Source: Nitratifractor sp. (lineage in GTDB: Bacteria > Campylobacterota > Campylobacteria > Campylobacterales > Sulfurovaceae). From it: DNA of 5,330 nucleotides. Under the pieces are notes generated by a model. The model was given only the letters and a program-made list of their open reading frames with translations. It made no database searches and was not told the DNA's origin. The position numbers were made by a program, and so were the translations under genes. The stretch is from NCBI GenBank assembly GCA_024762845.1, contig JANTGQ010000113.1, forward strand, positions 1 through 5,330, read 5' to 3'. Positions 1 to 5,287 of this stretch are shown here, piece after piece (positions within the stretch are counted from its first letter, which is position 1; the number at the start of each line of letters is the position of its first letter).

Positions 1-588
1 GGTGCAGTTGCCCTGCTGCTTGAAGCGTGCCCAAATTTAGGGTGGAGAGATGTAAAGTATGTTTTGGCAAAAACAGCAAAAAAAGTTGACAGTAACAACA
101 GTAGATGGTTGACAAATCAAGCTGGACTGCACTTTAACAGAAACTACGGCTTTGGACTTATAGATACAAAAGCCGCAATCAATATGTGCCAAAACGGCTA
201 TAGTAACCTCCCTAGCCAAAAATGGGTGGAGTCTAATATAACGCTCAGCAAAGACATTAACGATACAGAGAGTGTCGATATCAATGTCAATCACGATATT
301 AAGATTGAGTGGGTAGAGGCAACAGTAGATATCGATACCCAAAATGCCAGTGACCTCGATATTTACCTTACATCGCCAAGCGGTACTAAAGTACAGCTTA
401 TCCAAAGCGGTACAGAGGTAGATGAGTACCATATACCAAACGGCGACTGGATGAGCGGGGGATTCAGATTCTCTACTGGTGCACTGCTAGATGAATCAAG
501 CAGTGGTCAATGGAGCGTGAGTGTTGTTAATAGCAAGGGTGTTGCAGCAACTCTTAAAAGTGTTTCACTTAAAATTTACGGATACTAG
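1..588 (+). CDS. Subtilisin/kexin-like S8 serine protease with P domain, C-terminal part
   Basis: The frame is open from base 1 and ends at TAG 586-588, giving 195 visible residues of a gene that starts outside the window. The first residues (GAVALLLEACP) match the helix that follows the catalytic GTS-P serine motif of S8 peptidases, so the active-site serine should lie just upstream. GWRDVKYVLAKTA (residues 14-26) and YGFGLID (49-55) are typical of the kexin-type catalytic C-terminus. Residues about 80-195 form a proprotein-convertase P domain, marked by DLDIYLTSPSGT (118-129), GGFRFSTG (153-160) and SGQWSVSV (168-175). Cys10 and Cys63 could form a disulfide, as expected of an exported protein. 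The likely role is a secreted or surface endopeptidase. The signal peptide, Asp and His of the triad, and any propeptide are not visible. The next gene starts nine bases after the stop, so the two are probably cotranscribed. Confidence 0.9.
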   Translation, partial: GAVALLLEACPNLGWRDVKYVLAKTAKKVDSNNSRWLTNQAGLHFNRNYGFGLIDTKAAINMCQNGYSNLPSQKWVESNITLSKDINDTESVDINVNHDIKIEWVEATVDIDTQNASDLDIYLTSPSGTKVQLIQSGTEVDEYHIPNGDWMSGGFRFSTGALLDESSSGQWSVSVVNSKGVAATLKSVSLKIYGY

Positions 589-597
589 GAGCAAAAT

Positions 598-969
598 ATG
601 AACAAGTTAGCATCAATAGTACTACTCATAGCAAGTGCCGCAAGTGCACAGATTATCACAATTATCGATAATGGTGTAGAGCGTAAAATCTCTCTACCAT
701 CAGCACCAAACGGGGTAAATGCCAGAGCCATCCAGACGGAGCAAAAAAGTATAATGGTAGCCTTTAAAAAAGGTGCTGCTGTAGATATTGCAGCTTTTAG
801 TTCACAATACAACCTGGTGTTGACAAAAAAGCTCTCTATCGGATACTACATATTCAAAAACAAAAGTTCTCTCTCTGATATAACACTCATAAGCCTTATA
901 CAAAAAGAGAACAGAGCACGCCTAAAAACAATCCGCCCAAACTGGGGCTTTAACAATATGCCACGATAA
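598..969 (+). CDS. Small secreted protein resembling a free-standing subtilase propeptide (inhibitor I9-like)
   Basis: This encodes 123 residues from ATG 598, with AGGA at 587-590 seven bases upstream and overlapping the protease stop codon. Residues 1-17 look like a Sec signal peptide with cleavage after ASA (17). Residues about 50-116 have the layout of S8 propeptides: a first strand (SIMVAFKKGA, 51-60), a helix (VDIAAFSSQY, 62-71), a second strand (LSIGYYIFKN, 79-88), a second helix (about 91-104) and a last strand ending RPNW (113-116), which is like the propeptide-to-mature junction of subtilases. The protein stops shortly after that point, so no catalytic domain follows. I infer that it acts in trans as an intramolecular-chaperone-like folding helper and inhibitor of the adjacent protease, as ORF2 does for the Aeromonas sobria kexin-like protease ASP. 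A periplasmic protein unrelated to the protease is the alternative. The family assignment rests on pattern only, without an alignment. Confidence 0.72.
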   Translation: MNKLASIVLLIASAASAQIITIIDNGVERKISLPSAPNGVNARAIQTEQKSIMVAFKKGAAVDIAAFSSQYNLVLTKKLSIGYYIFKNKSSLSDITLISLIQKENRARLKTIRPNWGFNNMPR

Positions 970-995
970 GTTCGTGGCTCTGTGAACTGCTTCAC
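960..995 (+). terminator. Tandem hairpins at the end of the protease pair, weak terminator candidate
   Basis: GCCACGA (960-966) pairs with TCGTGGC (972-978) around a five-base loop that contains most of the stop codon. A second hairpin, GTGAA (982-986) with TTCAC (991-995), follows at once. No U-run follows directly; the nearest T-rich stretch starts near 1027. This could stabilise the 3' end or assist termination, but it is not a classical intrinsic terminator. Confidence 0.3.
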
Positions 996-1056
996 CCTCT
1001 AACCCCAAAAAGCTATCTTTGACAACTTTTATCCCTTTTTCCAAGTGCTACACTTT

Positions 1057-1067
1057 TGCAGTATAAT
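1057..1067 (+). promoter_or_regulatory. Sigma70-type promoter (-10 TATAAT) for the NTF2-like gene
   Basis: A perfect TATAAT lies at 1062-1067, 19 bases before the ATG at 1087, with TTTTG just upstream and a T-rich stretch at 1027-1040. No -35 box sits 16-18 bases upstream, which is common in epsilonproteobacterial promoters. Transcription would start near 1074, leaving a very short leader that begins almost at the AAGGAGGT ribosome binding site (1075-1082). This separates the gene from the protease pair. Confidence 0.5.
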
Positions 1068-1086
1068 ATAAAAAAAGGAGGTTGTC

Positions 1087-1893
1087 ATGTGGAAAAAAAT
1101 TTTAATTGGAGTAGTTGCATTTTTTGCAATTGTTATAGCATTGGTGATGTACGGCACATCTGGAATGACAGATACTGTAGATTCATTTCTACAGAGTGTT
1201 TCTGAGCAAAATTATAACAAAGCGTACAACTACCTCTCCGATGATTTTACAAAATCTACCAGTAAAGAGCAGTTAATCGCATTTGTAAAGAGTAGCGGAC
1301 TTGATAAATATAAGAGTGCCAGCTGGGGAAACCGCTCTTTCGAGGGTAAAAGAGGTGAGATAGAGGGAACTATTGAAACTCAAAATGGCGGAGCAATCCC
1401 ATTAAAGGTAAAATTCACTAAACTAAGTGATGGAAGCTGGCGAATATACGCCATCGAGAAAGCCCAATCAGGAGTTCAGGTTGAAAAAGAGACGCAAAAA
1501 AATAAAGTAGCAAAAACTGCCCCTAGCTCAACCCCTAAAAAGAGTGATGCGGACATAGAAGCGCTGGTAAAAGATACAATACTACACTTTGCGGTATCAG
1601 TAAATAAAAAAGATATGAGTTTTTTAAGAGATAGTGCATCAAACAGATTCAAAGAAGCTGTTACATTAGAAGCTGCAAATAAAGGCTTTCAATCTTTTAT
1701 GGATATGAATATAGATTTTACTATATTAGATAAAATGGAACCAATTATTGACTCTCAAGAGAAAAAAAGTGATGGAAGACTTGTTCTAAATGGGCACTAC
1801 GAAACGAAACCAAACAAGTTCTATTTTGTAATCCACTACATAAAAGAGAGTGGCACATGGAAATTGATTGCATTAGATATTAATATCGAATAA
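1087..1893 (+). CDS. Membrane-anchored protein with two NTF2-like (DUF4878-type) domains
   Basis: 268 residues from ATG 1087, preceded by a strong AAGGAGGT at 1075-1082. Residues 4-23 form one hydrophobic segment after MWKK, giving an N-terminal anchor or uncleaved signal with the rest outside the cytoplasmic membrane. Two similar domains follow, about 28-128 and 155-268, joined by a Lys/Gln/Thr/Pro-rich linker (130-153). Each begins with a helix and a small helical hairpin (VDSFLQSVSEQNYNKAYNYL at 31-50; LHFAVSVNKKDMSFL at 166-180) and ends with a strand motif (SDGSWRIYAIE at 114-124; ESGTWKLIALDI at 254-265). That layout is typical of the cone-like NTF2/DUF4878/DUF4864 group, whose members are often binding or envelope-associated domains without known catalysis. 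The internal duplication is what I see; ligand and role are unknown. It has its own promoter and no close operon partner. Confidence 0.8.
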   Translation: MWKKILIGVVAFFAIVIALVMYGTSGMTDTVDSFLQSVSEQNYNKAYNYLSDDFTKSTSKEQLIAFVKSSGLDKYKSASWGNRSFEGKRGEIEGTIETQNGGAIPLKVKFTKLSDGSWRIYAIEKAQSGVQVEKETQKNKVAKTAPSSTPKKSDADIEALVKDTILHFAVSVNKKDMSFLRDSASNRFKEAVTLEAANKGFQSFMDMNIDFTILDKMEPIIDSQEKKSDGRLVLNGHYETKPNKFYFVIHYIKESGTWKLIALDINIE

Positions 1894-1912
1894 TCTTTCT
1901 AAACTATTATTA

Positions 1913-1947
1913 AGCTAGAGTCTTCAGTATATTAGATCGCTCTGGCT
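1913..1947 (+). other. Short imperfect hairpin after the NTF2-like gene
   Basis: AGCTAGAG (1913-1920) can pair with CTCTGGCT (1940-1947), with one G.U pair and a 19-base loop, starting 20 bases after the stop codon. The sequence after it (ATAAAAATG) has no U-run, so an intrinsic terminator is not supported. It may simply protect the transcript 3' end. Confidence 0.25.
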
Positions 1948-1971
1948 ATAAAAATGTTGTAAAGTATTTAT

Positions 1972-2133
1972 CCCGGATTTTGCATTAGAAATCACTGAAG
2001 CCACATTAGTCATTGCACTATGGGCATTCACAAAAAACCATCGATTAACCTACGGGTTAAACTCAAGTTTTTTGCAAACACCCATAGCACAAGCACTTAA
2101 TGCTTTTCTAGCGATTCTAATGCAAAATCCGGG
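1972..2133 (-). ncRNA. Predicted structured small RNA hairpin, copy 1
   Basis: The outer stem pairs 1972-1993 with 2113-2133, with one bulged A at about 1990. A weaker part (1994-2012) has a distal stem, CATTAGT (2004-2010) with ACTTAATG (2095-2102), one base bulged. The central stem pairs 2013-2038 with 2067-2092. The apical stem pairs 2045-2050 with 2055-2060 around a four-base loop (2051-2054). In the central stem six positions are A.C on the plus strand (2016/2089, 2017/2088, 2025/2080, 2026/2079, 2029/2076, 2030/2075); on the minus strand all six become G.U, giving an unbroken 26-pair helix. The internal loop 2039-2044/2061-2066 holds U.U, G.A and A.G oppositions on the minus strand. No known RNA family is recognised. 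Alternatives are a MITE-like palindrome or a plus-strand hairpin, since on the plus strand the loop is C(UACG)G, a UNCG tetraloop. Confidence 0.55.
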
Positions 2134-2146
2134 TTTATTCAGCACT

Positions 2147-2152
2147 ATTATC
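2147..2152 (-). promoter_or_regulatory. Minus-strand -10-like box before hairpin copy 1
   Basis: On the minus strand this reads GATAAT followed by AGT. Transcription would start near 2140, just before the copy 1 arm that begins at 2133. The box of copy 2 (TATAATAGT) occupies the corresponding place. No convincing -35 box is seen. Confidence 0.3.
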
Positions 2153-2188
2153 GCAAAAATATATCTGACAAGAACTAATACTTTAGGG

Positions 2189-2194
2189 TATAAT
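2189..2194 (+). promoter_or_regulatory. Plus-strand -10 TATAAT between the two hairpins
   Basis: TATAAT at 2189-2194 is preceded by CTTTAGGG and followed by TT, a style common in epsilonproteobacterial promoters. It would start transcripts near 2201, through copy 2 and into the membrane-protein gene at 2399, giving that gene a leader of about 200 bases containing the whole hairpin. It could therefore serve that gene, or oppose the minus-strand promoter at 2375-2380. Confidence 0.4.
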
Positions 2195-2197
2195 TTA

Positions 2198-2365
2198 AAC
2201 CCAGATTTCGCATTAGAGATTGCAGAACTCTACACAAACCATTGCACTGTAAGCACTTACGGAGAAACTATCGATGCACCTACGGGTGCACCTCAAGTTT
2301 TCCGCAAATACCTACAGCACAAGCGTTTGATAGATTTCAAGCAATTCCAATGCGAAATCTGGGTT
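2198..2365 (-). ncRNA. Predicted structured small RNA hairpin, copy 2
   Basis: The outer stem pairs 2198-2223 with 2341-2365, with one A.C opposition (2215/2348) and a bulged G at 2218, at the same place as the bulge in copy 1. A short distal stem pairs 2229-2232 with 2331-2334 and 2235-2239 with 2325-2329. The central stem pairs 2242-2268 with 2297-2322, with a bulged G at 2264. The apical stem pairs 2275-2280 with 2285-2290 around TACG (2281-2284). Six A.C positions in the central stem (2245/2319, 2246/2318, 2252/2312, 2254/2310, 2256/2308, 2259/2305) all become G.U on the minus strand. Relative to copy 1 the apical pairs T-A and A-T have become G-C and C-G, a double compensatory change. 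The 2x2 internal loop (CA 2240-2241 opposite GC 2323-2324) is identical in both copies. Function is unknown. Confidence 0.58.
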
Positions 2366-2374
2366 AAAAAAACT

Positions 2375-2380
2375 ATTATA
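2375..2380 (-). promoter_or_regulatory. Minus-strand -10 TATAAT before hairpin copy 2
   Basis: On the minus strand this reads TATAAT followed by AGT and a T-run. A start about seven bases downstream, near 2368, would put the 5' end of the transcript almost exactly at the first base of the hairpin (2365). It lies just upstream of the ribosome binding site of the membrane-protein gene, so the two directions of transcription would diverge or interfere here. No clear -35 box is seen. Confidence 0.4.
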
Positions 2381-2398
2381 GACGAGGAGTAGAGTGTA

Positions 2399-4234
2399 AT
2401 GAGCCTTGAGAATATTTTTGCGCTTATCTTTACTTTACTTATTTATCTTATAATGGCACTAAGCTTCTTTGGATGGGGAAGAGCGCTACTCAATCTTCTG
2501 CAACCTCGTACTTTAGAGTTAACGAATCCTCTACTCCAAACTGGGCATAGGAAAGATAGGGGTAGTCTAAACTTTGATAAGACTACGCAAGAATATGAAA
2601 TTAATCAGAGTAAGACAGTATCTATATGGATTGGATGGGCACTTTCTATTCTACTTTTTCAGATAATTCATCTATTTCTCCCTATAAATATCTATACAAC
2701 AACGCCAATTTTTGTAATCGGTATTGTTTTAGCACTCACAATTTATAGAGACGATATCTACACACTCTCTTGGCTCAAAATGAGGTGGATTGCTATTACA
2801 ATACTGCTTGGTATCGCAATTTGGATATCACTACATGCAATGCTAACTCCTACTAATTATGATACTGGCTTGTATCATCTCAATAGTATTAGATGGACAA
2901 ACACTTACCCAATTGTTCCAGGTCTTGGAAACCTGCATGGAAGACTCGCTTTTAATCAATCATTCTTTAGCTATGTCGCTGCTTTAAATTTCTTTCCTTA
3001 TTTTAACCATGGAAGATCTTTGGCAAACAGTTTTCTATTCCTTCTTACCTTTGCAACAATATTTGAGGTTCTAAAGCCCTACTTCAAACAAATGCCCCTA
3101 ATGGAGAAAACGCACCCCTACGCTTATCTTCCTAGCATATTTATAATTCCTGTACTACTCTACATTGCACTTACCAATAATGGTTTGGCATCACCTACAC
3201 CAGATTTAACATCAACACTTCTGCAACTCATTATCTTTATCTATCTGGCATTAGCAATATCCCAGTGGCAAGAGGAGAGAAGAGTCTCATACTCAAATAT
3301 CCTATTTATTACTATATTATCAACAACAGCAATTACAGTTAAGCTGAGTAATATTATATTTGTAATTACAATATATGCAATCATACTTCTTTATTTAGCT
3401 TACACTAGACAACTAAAAACAAGAGTAATGCTCTACCTACTCCTGCCTACAGTTTTTATACTATCTATTTTTATCTTGCGTGGTATTATTCTCTCTGGAG
3501 TGCCACTCTACCCTTCTACTCTCGGATATGGATTACTACCTATTGATTGGTTAATGCAAAAAGAGAGAATTATAGACGAAGCTAACTGGGTATATAGTTG
3601 GGCAAGAAATCCGGGTCCTCATTGGAGTCATGTGTTGGGTAACTGGGATTGGTTTAAACCATGGAGAGAAGAGCTTTACAAAAATCATTTTTTAGAATTT
3701 GTTTACCCACTTTCAATCTCTCTTATAATGTTGGTAACTCTTTTTATAGGTAGAATATTTCGAAATATAACTAAACTACAATTTAGTGAAATAGTTATTA
3801 TTTTTCCCATACTATTTTCTCTTCTTTTTTGGTTTTTTACTGCACCAGGTTTAAGATTTTTAAATGCTCTTCTATTTCTGTTTTTAATCACTGCATTTAT
3901 GCTTCTGTTTACATCTGTAAGACACCATCTCTCTGGAAAAAAGTTTTATGTAGCTATAATTTTGGGCTTAATAATCTGCAATATCAGCTATTATAAATAT
4001 ACTCGCATACATCATGAAGGGCTTAAAATTGCGAAAAAAAGTTGGGAACTGCCTAAGAGTGTACCATTAATTAAAAGCGTAACCTACAGCGGGCTTGAAG
4101 TATATGGACCTAAAAATGGAGACCAGTGTTGGGACTCCAAACTACCATGTACACCATTTTTCAACAAGCTACTGAAACTAAGAGTCAAAGGTGATCTATC
4201 GTCTGGATTTATGATTAATAAAAAAGATCATTAG
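2399..4234 (+). CDS. Polytopic membrane protein of a surface-polysaccharide locus, GT-C-like
   Basis: 611 residues from ATG 2399, with GAGGAG at 2384-2389 nine bases upstream. The protein has about a dozen hydrophobic segments (roughly 5-25, 75-95, 101-116, 128-148, 186-200, 208-224, 243-260, 270-288, 299-335, 343-364, 435-452, 465-480, 487-505, 515-530). A soluble C-terminal tail follows. A loop after the fourth segment carries DTGLYHLNSIRW (155-166) and PGLGNLHGRLAFN (174-186), a signature I associate with uncharacterised membrane proteins of leptospiral and other LPS loci (LIC_10190-like). An acidic residue in an early extracytoplasmic loop is also a feature of GT-C lipid-phosphosugar transferases. 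APGLRFLNA lies at 482-490, and the tail has CWDSKLPCTP (577-586) with two cysteines. I infer a glycosyltransferase or polymerase acting on lipid-linked sugars at the periplasmic face. The sugar-nucleotide gene downstream supports this. Catalytic activity is unproven. Confidence 0.75.
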   Translation: MSLENIFALIFTLLIYLIMALSFFGWGRALLNLLQPRTLELTNPLLQTGHRKDRGSLNFDKTTQEYEINQSKTVSIWIGWALSILLFQIIHLFLPINIYTTTPIFVIGIVLALTIYRDDIYTLSWLKMRWIAITILLGIAIWISLHAMLTPTNYDTGLYHLNSIRWTNTYPIVPGLGNLHGRLAFNQSFFSYVAALNFFPYFNHGRSLANSFLFLLTFATIFEVLKPYFKQMPLMEKTHPYAYLPSIFIIPVLLYIALTNNGLASPTPDLTSTLLQLIIFIYLALAISQWQEERRVSYSNILFITILSTTAITVKLSNIIFVITIYAIILLYLAYTRQLKTRVMLYLLLPTVFILSIFILRGIILSGVPLYPSTLGYGLLPIDWLMQKERIIDEANWVYSWARNPGPHWSHVLGNWDWFKPWREELYKNHFLEFVYPLSISLIMLVTLFIGRIFRNITKLQFSEIVIIFPILFSLLFWFFTAPGLRFLNALLFLFLITAFMLLFTSVRHHLSGKKFYVAIILGLIICNISYYKYTRIHHEGLKIAKKSWELPKSVPLIKSVTYSGLEVYGPKNGDQCWDSKLPCTPFFNKLLKLRVKGDLSSGFMINKKDH

Positions 4235-4258
4235 TGAAATCTCTAATAATAGCTAAGC

Positions 4259-4264
4259 TATAAT
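4259..4264 (+). promoter_or_regulatory. -10-like TATAAT upstream of the UDP-xylose synthase gene
   Basis: TATAAT at 4259-4264, 25 bases after the membrane-protein stop, could start transcription near 4271. Its last two bases are the first two of the left arm of the inverted repeat at 4263-4315, so a protein bound there would cover the promoter. No -35 box is clear. Confidence 0.35.
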
Positions 4265-4315
4265 AATAGAACCTTCTAGATAATTCGGTCTGGATTATGC
4301 AATAGGTTCTATTAT
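4263..4315 (+). repeat. 12-bp perfect inverted repeat in the leader of the UDP-xylose synthase gene
   Basis: ATAATAGAACCT (4263-4274) is the exact reverse complement of AGGTTCTATTAT (4304-4315). Inside it ATAAT (4280-4284) can pair with ATTAT (4294-4298), making a two-tier hairpin with a nine-base loop. No U-run follows, and the ribosome binding site (AAGG, 4328-4331) lies 12 bases beyond. It could be an operator, a leader hairpin or an mRNA processing site between cotranscribed genes. The perfect arms make chance less likely, but AT-richness tempers this. Confidence 0.6.
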
Positions 4316-4342
4316 ATGCTCAAAAGAAAGGTAAAATAGAAT

Positions 4343-5287
4343 ATGAAAAAGAGAGTGTTAGTCACAGGAGGAGCGGGATTTCTAGGATCTCACTTATGTA
4401 CAAAACTACTACAAGAGGGGAACGAAGTTCTCTGTTTGGATAACTTTTTTACAGGCAAAAAACAGAATATTGAGCATCTTATAGGGGATAACTACTTTGA
4501 GCTTATTCGGCATGATGTAACTTTTCCAATCTCTCTTGAGGTTGATGAAATTTACAACCTAGCTTGCCCTGCTTCGCCGCCGCACTACCAGTTTGACCCT
4601 GTTCAGACAACCAAAACTTCTGTACTTGGTGCTATCAATATGCTGGGTCTAGCCAAGCGCTGCAAAGCGAAAATCCTACAAGCAAGCACAAGCGAAGTCT
4701 ATGGCGATCCAGAGATACACCCACAACCCGAAAGCTACAGAGGATCTGTTAACACTACAGGAATACGCGCATGTTACGACGAGGGTAAGAGATGCGCTGA
4801 GACACTCTTTTTTGATTACCACAGACAGCACAATCTTCTTATTAAAGTAATGCGTATTTTTAACACCTATGGTCCCAATATGGACCCTTATGATGGAAGA
4901 GTTGTAAGTAATTTTATTGTTCAAGCACTCAAGGGTGAAGAGATAACAATATATGGCGATGGCAAACAGACAAGAAGTTTCTGCTATGTAGATGACTTAA
5001 TTGACGGAATGGTAAAACTGATGAATTCAAGTGACGACTTTAGCGGACCTGTTAACATAGGGAACCCTACAGAGTTTACTATGCTTGAGCTTGCTGAAAC
5101 AGTGCTTCAATTAACCAATAGTAAGAGTAAAATCACTTTTTTGCCCCTTCCAGAAGATGACCCTATGCAGAGACAACCAATTATTGATTTGGCAAAAGAG
5201 AAGCTTGATTGGCAACCCACAGTGAACTTGCACGATGGTCTTGAGAAGACAATAGAGTATTTTAGAAAGGTACTTGCAGATGAGTAA
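4343..5287 (+). CDS. uxs: UDP-glucuronate decarboxylase (UDP-xylose synthase)
   Basis: 314 residues, the usual length for bacterial single-domain enzymes, starting at ATG 4343. AAGG at 4328-4331 sits somewhat far upstream (11 bases). It is an extended SDR enzyme that oxidises UDP-glucuronate at C4 with bound NAD+, loses CO2 and returns the hydride, making UDP-xylose in the cytoplasm. The NAD-binding GGAGFLG is at 9-15 and the dinucleotide-adjacent DNFFTG at 33-38. NLACPASPPHYQ (72-83) is a hallmark of the UXS group. The active site has STSEVYGDP (115-123, Ser117 and Glu118) and YDEGK (Tyr145, Lys149). GDGKQTRSFCYVDDL (205-219) and DPMQRQP (273-279, Arg277 matching the decarboxylase arginine of the ArnA group) complete the set. 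No key residue is missing. The stop overlaps the next gene, so UDP-xylose is probably supplied to transferases in the same operon. Confidence 0.95.
   Translation: MKKRVLVTGGAGFLGSHLCTKLLQEGNEVLCLDNFFTGKKQNIEHLIGDNYFELIRHDVTFPISLEVDEIYNLACPASPPHYQFDPVQTTKTSVLGAINMLGLAKRCKAKILQASTSEVYGDPEIHPQPESYRGSVNTTGIRACYDEGKRCAETLFFDYHRQHNLLIKVMRIFNTYGPNMDPYDGRVVSNFIVQALKGEEITIYGDGKQTRSFCYVDDLIDGMVKLMNSSDDFSGPVNIGNPTEFTMLELAETVLQLTNSKSKITFLPLPEDDPMQRQPIIDLAKEKLDWQPTVNLHDGLEKTIEYFRKVLADE

Larger units (their letters stand above)
1972..2365 (-). repeat. Tandem pair of long palindromic elements filling the intergenic region
   Basis: The 505-base gap between 1893 and 2399 is dominated by two diverged direct copies of one long inverted repeat, 1972-2133 and 2198-2365, separated by about 64 bases. 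Both start and end with near-identical arms (CCCGGATTTTGCATTAGA and CCCAGATTTCGCATTAGA on the left; the complements on the right). Both share a nearly identical apical block (2040-2067 and 2270-2297). The stems between have diverged while keeping pairing. This suggests an old duplication, or two insertions of a dispersed palindromic family. Orientation is given as minus because the mismatches favour a minus-strand RNA. Confidence 0.85.

Noticed and set aside
37..432. Minus-strand open frame antisense to the protease gene.
   Set aside because: The plus-strand reading is a clear S8/P-domain protein, and the antisense frame has no recognisable domain or ribosome binding site. Similar minus-strand frames at 585-812, 3703-3891 and 4676-4924 are rejected for the same reason.
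1019..1024. TTGACA as the -35 box for the TATAAT at 1062-1067.
   Set aside because: The spacing is 37 bases, far beyond the 16-18 needed, so it is probably a chance match.
2134..2197. Possible third hairpin or attachment site between the two copies.
   Set aside because: The 64-base spacer shows only promoter-like boxes in both directions; I see no substantial inverted repeat or direct repeat in it.
1972..2365. Integron attC sites, retron msr/msd, or REP elements as the identity of the palindromes.
   Set aside because: The bases after the arms (GTTTATT, GTTAAAA) do not fit the attC GTTRRRY box and no gene cassettes or integrase are seen. No reverse transcriptase is in the window. The units are far longer than REP hairpins and lack the GTAG foot.
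1972..2365. CRISPR array.
   Set aside because: Only two diverged units of over 160 bases occur; there are no short identical repeats with regular spacers and no cas genes.
2072..2392. A 106-codon open frame on the plus strand in the intergenic region, starting with TTG.
   Set aside because: It starts inside the stem of hairpin copy 1 with no ribosome binding site and runs through all of copy 2. Its sequence is explained by the palindromes, and the repeat changes are compensatory for pairing rather than codon-like.
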